Source: Pseudomonas benzenivorans
GTDB lineage: Bacteria > Pseudomonadota > Gammaproteobacteria > Pseudomonadales > Pseudomonadaceae
Direction: 5' to 3'
NCBI RefSeq assembly: GCF_900100495.1
Contig: NZ_FNCT01000016.1
Coordinates: forward strand, 59,472-123,471
Length of the DNA: 64,000 nucleotides
Positions 60,999-64,000 of this stretch are shown here, piece after piece (positions within the stretch are counted from its first letter, which is position 1; each line of letters starts with the position of its first letter). The notes under the pieces are model-generated. The model did no database searches. It saw nothing but the letters and a program-made list of their open reading frames with translations, and was not told the DNA's origin. The position numbers and the translations under genes were made by a program.

Positions 60999-61259
60999 CT
61001 AGCAGAGCAGTACGCCTTGAAAATTCTCCGGCTCTTCGCCGGGCAACGGTTGGGCGGCATTGTACGCGGCGATCAGGCCATGTGCCCGCTCGGCCTGGCG
61101 ATCCTCGACCAACAGGCCGAGCAAGCCGCAGACCGGCAGCTCGCCGATGGCGCCGATCAGGTGCTGGCCGGTCAGGTGGGCATCGATGCCCTCGCTGGCC
61201 AGCATGCCCAGCAGCAGCTCGGCCTCCAGCAGGTCCTGCGGCTCGTAGATCCGCTGCAT
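60999..61259 (-). CDS. DUF2007 family small protein
   Basis: 86 aa. Matches the putative signal-transducing DUF2007 domain: MQRIYEPQDLLEAELLLGMLASEGIDAHL, ELPVCGLLGLLVEDRQAERA. The fold is GlnB-like/ferredoxin-like; function is unknown. Its ATG overlaps the stop of the CPXCG protein gene (ATGA), so the two are made together. Confidence 0.9.
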   Translation of the reverse strand: MQRIYEPQDLLEAELLLGMLASEGIDAHLTGQHLIGAIGELPVCGLLGLLVEDRQAERAHGLIAAYNAAQPLPGEEPENFQGVLLC

Positions 61260-61441
61260 CAGTCGTCTTCCCCGCGCACGTCCAGCGTCCAGTCAATGCC
61301 ATCGGTGTGCAGATCGAAGATAATCGGCCGGCAGCACACCGGGCAGTCCTCGATGTACTGCTGGTCGCCGGCAGACAGATCGAGCAGGGCCTCGGCCCGC
61401 TCGCCACAGTAAGGGCATTGATACACCTGGGATTCGAGCAT
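61259..61441 (-). CDS. CPXCG-motif Cys-rich small protein
   Basis: 60 aa. Two Cys pairs form a zinc-ribbon-like site: CPYCGE near the start and CPVCCRPI in the middle, with an acidic tail (DVRGEDD). The CPXCG family is uncharacterised. It is translationally coupled to DUF2007 and probably a metal-binding partner. Confidence 0.9.
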   Translation of the reverse strand: MLESQVYQCPYCGERAEALLDLSAGDQQYIEDCPVCCRPIIFDLHTDGIDWTLDVRGEDD

Positions 61442-61542
61442 CGCGGCCTCCGTGTGACTTGCAGGTATAATCGCCGGTCTATTGCTGGCCCCGCCTGCGG
61501 AGGGCCCTCACCGTTAACAGCAGCCAACCAGACCAAGAGAGC

Positions 61543-62709
61543 ATGATGGGCGAATTCGATGCCATCCGACCGTACGCCGACACCGAAGTCCCCGCCGTCC
61601 TGGCACGCCTGCTGACAGACGACGCGTTTCTCGAGATCCTCACCCAGTACCGCTTTCCGCGCTTGGCCCAGCCGCTGGGCTGGCTGCTTAAACCTCTTAT
61701 AGCCTATCGGCTGCGCCTTGAGTTCCGCGACGTCGCTTCGGTGGCGGCGTTGCAGGATAAAGTCGAGGCATACGTCGACCGCAGCATCGAGCGCGCCACC
61801 GATGGCGTGACCTACTCCGGGGTCGAGCAGCTCAAGGCCGGCAACGCCTACCTGTTTCTCGCCAACCACCGCGACATCGTCATGGACCCGGCCTTCGTCA
61901 ACTATGCGGTGTACCACGCCGGCCTGCCGACGCCGCGCATCGCCATCGGCGACAACCTGCTGCAAAAGCCCTTCGTCAGCGACCTGATGCGCCTGAACAA
62001 GAGCTTCATCGTGCATCGCTCGCTCAGCGGGCGACGCGAGAAACTCGCGGCCTACCAGTTGCTCTCGGCCTACATCAACCACTCGATCCGCGAGGACCAC
62101 GAGTCGATCTGGATCGCCCAGGCCGAAGGCCGCGCCAAGGACGGCAACGACCGCACCGATTCGGCGATCCTCAAGATGTTCCATATGAGCCGCAAGGATG
62201 AGCCGTTCGCCGAGGTGATCCGCGCACTGAACCTGACCCCGGTGTCGATCAGCTACGAATACGACCCCTGCGACCAGGCCAAGGCGCGCGAGCTGTTCAT
62301 CCGCGCCAGCAGCGGCAGCTACGCGAAGGCCCCCGGCGAAGACGACCAGAGCATCGCCCTCGGCATCACCGGCTACAAGGGCCGCGTGCACGTGCACTTC
62401 GGCGCCCCGGTGCAGACCGGCCTGGAGGACAGCAAGCAACTGGCGGCGGAGATGGACCGGCAGATCCTCGGCGGCTACCGGCTGTTCCCGGTGCATTACC
62501 TGGCCTACGCGATGTGGGCCGAACGCGATCCGGCGCTGGCAGTCCCCAGCGCCGCGCAGCTGTTCCCCGCCGCGGAACTGGCCGCCGCCGAGGCCGAGTG
62601 GCACAAGCGCTTGGCTGGCTGCCCGGCCGAACAGCAGCCCCACCTGGTGCTGCAATATGCCAACCCGGTACGCAACCAGTACCGGATCAAGGCCGGCCTG
62701 GCGTTATGA
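61543..62709 (+). CDS. 1-acyl-glycerol-3-phosphate acyltransferase family protein
   Basis: 388 aa. Acyltransferase motif NHRDIVMDPAF (HxxxxD-like), IGDNLLQKPF, SFIVHRS and IAQAEGRAKDG in place of the EGTR block. The family is PlsC-superfamily and found across gamma-proteobacteria as a soluble or peripheral protein with long N- and C-terminal additions; its lipid substrate is unknown. The start could be the second Met. It ends in a strong terminator. Confidence 0.87.
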   Translation: MMGEFDAIRPYADTEVPAVLARLLTDDAFLEILTQYRFPRLAQPLGWLLKPLIAYRLRLEFRDVASVAALQDKVEAYVDRSIERATDGVTYSGVEQLKAGNAYLFLANHRDIVMDPAFVNYAVYHAGLPTPRIAIGDNLLQKPFVSDLMRLNKSFIVHRSLSGRREKLAAYQLLSAYINHSIREDHESIWIAQAEGRAKDGNDRTDSAILKMFHMSRKDEPFAEVIRALNLTPVSISYEYDPCDQAKARELFIRASSGSYAKAPGEDDQSIALGITGYKGRVHVHFGAPVQTGLEDSKQLAAEMDRQILGGYRLFPVHYLAYAMWAERDPALAVPSAAQLFPAAELAAAEAEWHKRLAGCPAEQQPHLVLQYANPVRNQYRIKAGLAL

Positions 62710-62727
62710 CGCCGGCCTGCAGCATGC

Positions 62728-62756
62728 AAAACGGCAGCCCGCGGGCTGCCGTTTTT
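62728..62756 (+). terminator. Rho-independent terminator of the acyltransferase gene
   Basis: Stem AAAACGGCAGCCC/GGGCTGCCGTTTTT, 18 bp after the stop codon. The minus-strand side also has T residues, so it may serve the convergent small gene as well. Confidence 0.92.
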
Positions 62757-62777
62757 CATGGCGAATCGACAACCGCC

Positions 62778-63056
62778 TCAGAGCCGGGTGCTGGCCCAGG
62801 ACACTGCCAGCGCCGCCGCCATGCACAGGTAACCGAAGCGATAGAAGAAGCGGTTCAGGCGCACCGTCGGCTCATCCAGTACGGATGCCTCCCCGTCCAG
62901 CTTGCTAGCGGCGGCCAGATGGGCCACCACGCGCCGTTCACGGACACGGGTAGCCAGCAGCAACCAGGCGCCGGCCACGGCGAAAAACAGCGCCAGCCAG
63001 TTAACCAGCTGCGCCGGATGGGCAAGAAACAGCGACCAGAGCGCCTGCAGCGACAT
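62778..63056 (-). CDS. Small membrane protein, unrecognised
   Basis: 92 aa with two hydrophobic helices: HPAQLVNWLALFFAVAGAWLL (residues ~12-33) and FGYLCMAAALAVSWA near the C-terminus, linked by a short charged segment with conserved-looking basic residues (RVRERR) and an acidic patch (LDGEASVLDE). Start ATG 63056 is supported by GGAGG upstream. Function not recognised. Confidence 0.72.
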   Translation of the reverse strand: MSLQALWSLFLAHPAQLVNWLALFFAVAGAWLLLATRVRERRVVAHLAAASKLDGEASVLDEPTVRLNRFFYRFGYLCMAAALAVSWASTRL

Positions 63057-63434
63057 CGACAACCTCCACATCGGATTGGTGCACAGGCGACTCCCCGCGC
63101 ACCATAAAGGGGAAAACATCGGCGTTGCGCAGAAGCGCTGCGGTGAGCAGCTTCGCCGCTCGGGGAGACCCTGCCGCGAATAACCGGGGATTTTTCGCCC
63201 CGAGCACCGCGATCAGCCGTACCACGCACATCCGCATTCGACCGAAACGCCCGAAATACCGGCGCAGTTTACTGGAGCCGCGCCCTTATAAGTTTCGTTC
63301 CCGACGAACGCGGAAAATATCCCTAAATCGTCTGAATACCGTCATAAATCTGGCCTAAGGTTTGAATCTTGTTCCCATACGCGCCGTTAATCGCCGTACG
63401 GGAGCGTATCCAACCTGTCCACGGAGGAACTGCC
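63057..63434. other. 378-bp non-coding region
   Basis: No gene supported. The right half (63290-63400) is AT-rich and probably holds the promoter of the 68-aa gene; TTGAAT at about 63363 could be a -35. A small inverted repeat CGTTC-CCGAC-GAACG lies near 63297. Nothing else stands out. Confidence 0.4.
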
Positions 63435-63641
63435 ATGCTTCACGCTCAACCTCAGGATCGCGACTATCTGATCGACTCGCTAGACGAAGTGGAGGCCGTG
63501 ATCGACGAGCTCTCCTTCAACGTGCAAGACCACAACTGGCTGGTCTATTGCGCCCTCGGTGGCCATGAGCACTATCACCTGCCGGATATCGACCAACACA
63601 CCGGCTTCAGCCTGCCGGAGCTGTATGCCGAAGCAGCCTGA
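63435..63641 (+). CDS. Small acidic protein, unrecognised
   Basis: 68 aa, with strong CGGAGGAAC upstream. Rich in Asp/Glu and His (DSLDEVEAVIDELSF, GGHEHYHLPDIDQHTGF); the His/Asp spacing might bind metal, but this is speculation. No signal peptide or helix. I do not recognise the family. Its downstream terminator may have been split by the IS4 element. Confidence 0.7.
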   Translation: MLHAQPQDRDYLIDSLDEVEAVIDELSFNVQDHNWLVYCALGGHEHYHLPDIDQHTGFSLPELYAEAA

Positions 63642-63675
63642 TCAGCGCCCACAAAAAAGCCCGGCAGCGACCGTA

Positions 63676-64000
63676 ATGCTGTTCACTTAAGCATTTGAGC
63701 CCCGGCGGGGCTTCCCCGAAAATCCGATGCCAGACTCTGGCATCGGATTTTTTTATGTCTCTCCAACAGCAACTGCTCGATCTAGGCGAACTGTTCAACT
63801 TCTCCGATCTGAGCACCTTCACCCAGAACATTCCGATCGAGTGGGTGGCGTCCGCGCTGGACCTTTCCGCCCAGGCCACCATACGGCGTCGGCGCCTACC
63901 CAGCGATCAGGTGCTCTGGCTGGTGCTTGGCATGGCCTTGTTCCGCGACGAGCCGGTCCATGAGGTAGCGCGGCGCCTGAACATCTGTGCCCAGGGCCTG
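63676..64000 (+). mobile_element. IS4-family insertion sequence, left end (partial)
   Basis: The left end is estimated near TAATGCTGTTCACTTAAGC. A 9-bp hairpin (CGATGCCAG/CTGGCATCG with a T-run at ~63725-63754) directly before the transposase start could block outside transcription. The element continues beyond the window, so its right end and target duplication are not seen. Confidence 0.7.
63755..64000 (+). CDS. IS4-family transposase, N-terminal fragment
   Basis: First 82 residues of a transposase cut by the window edge. They match the conserved N-terminal domain of IS4 (InsG-type) transposases: LFNFSDLSTFTQNIPIEWVASALDLSAQATIRRRRLPSDQVLWLVLGMALFRDEPVHEVARRLNI. The DDE catalytic domain would lie beyond the window. 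ATG at 63755 follows a hairpin with a T-run that may limit read-through. Confidence 0.88.
   Translation, partial: MSLQQQLLDLGELFNFSDLSTFTQNIPIEWVASALDLSAQATIRRRRLPSDQVLWLVLGMALFRDEPVHEVARRLNICAQGL

Overview
The window is GC-rich, densely coding bacterial chromosome. Gene content and order point to the genus Pseudomonas in the broad sense: a folM-folE-folX pterin run, ackA-pta with a long Pta, a MalT-like LuxR/DUF1329/DUF1302/acyl-CoA ligase/thiolase locus resembling the PA3921-PA3925 region of P. aeruginosa as I recall it, many REP-type repeats, and several c-di-GMP proteins. No rRNA, tRNA, CRISPR or prophage was seen. The right edge runs into an IS4-type insertion sequence.

Layout. 1-4959: an RND efflux adaptor and pump (pump cut by the window edge) facing a BaeSR-like two-component pair whose response regulator is frameshifted. 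5099-8576: a TyrR-family sigma54 activator, a crotonase and an SDR. 8685-10884: a tightly overlapped catabolic-looking operon (class II aldolase, Asp-nucleophile hydrolase, Tat-exported DUF1569 protein). 10999-11918: cupin and flavodoxin. 12039-17888: a block with light-response features (short LOV photoreceptor, degenerate YcgR/PilZ protein, a LitR/CarH-like MerR regulator without B12 ligands, an ABM-domain membrane protein, then folM-folE-folX and two small genes). 17987-24645: trxB, a CHASE4-type diguanylate cyclase, cysZ, a glycosyltransferase and an old yellow enzyme. 24702-31745: the TetR regulator of that enzyme, glutathione peroxidase, slyD, ackA, pta and an acyltransferase. 31768-38188: a REC-PAS-GGDEF-EAL protein and a 1378-aa hybrid histidine kinase. 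38376-45579: two OmpA-like lipoproteins, a glyoxalase-II-like enzyme, AraC and TetR regulators, a di-iron hydrolase-like protein, an alpha/beta hydrolase and an unrecognised exported protein. 45568-55123: the LuxR/DUF1329/DUF1302/acyl-CoA ligase/thiolase locus. 55181-64000: a LysE exporter, hydroxyacid dehydrogenase, rsmC, a Mn2+ riboswitch with its GDT1-family gene, an M48 lipoprotein protease, an SRAP protein with altered active site, small Cys-rich proteins, an acyltransferase and the IS4 element.

Most notable points: (1) the LOV / class II LitR / pterin-gene block with an AT-rich putative operator; (2) two frameshifts, in the BaeR-like regulator and directly after the start codon of the thiolase; (3) a 198-bp MITE-like element with perfect 15-bp inverted ends plus two relatives, one containing a 26-bp perfect palindrome and lying between slyD and its apparent terminator; (4) an identical 14-bp operator-like sequence in front of both the TetR gene and its old-yellow-enzyme target; (5) an SRAP protein whose conserved Asn and His are replaced.

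Starts were chosen from ribosome binding sites and family alignment recalled from memory. No database search was possible, so symbols are given only where the family is unmistakable.
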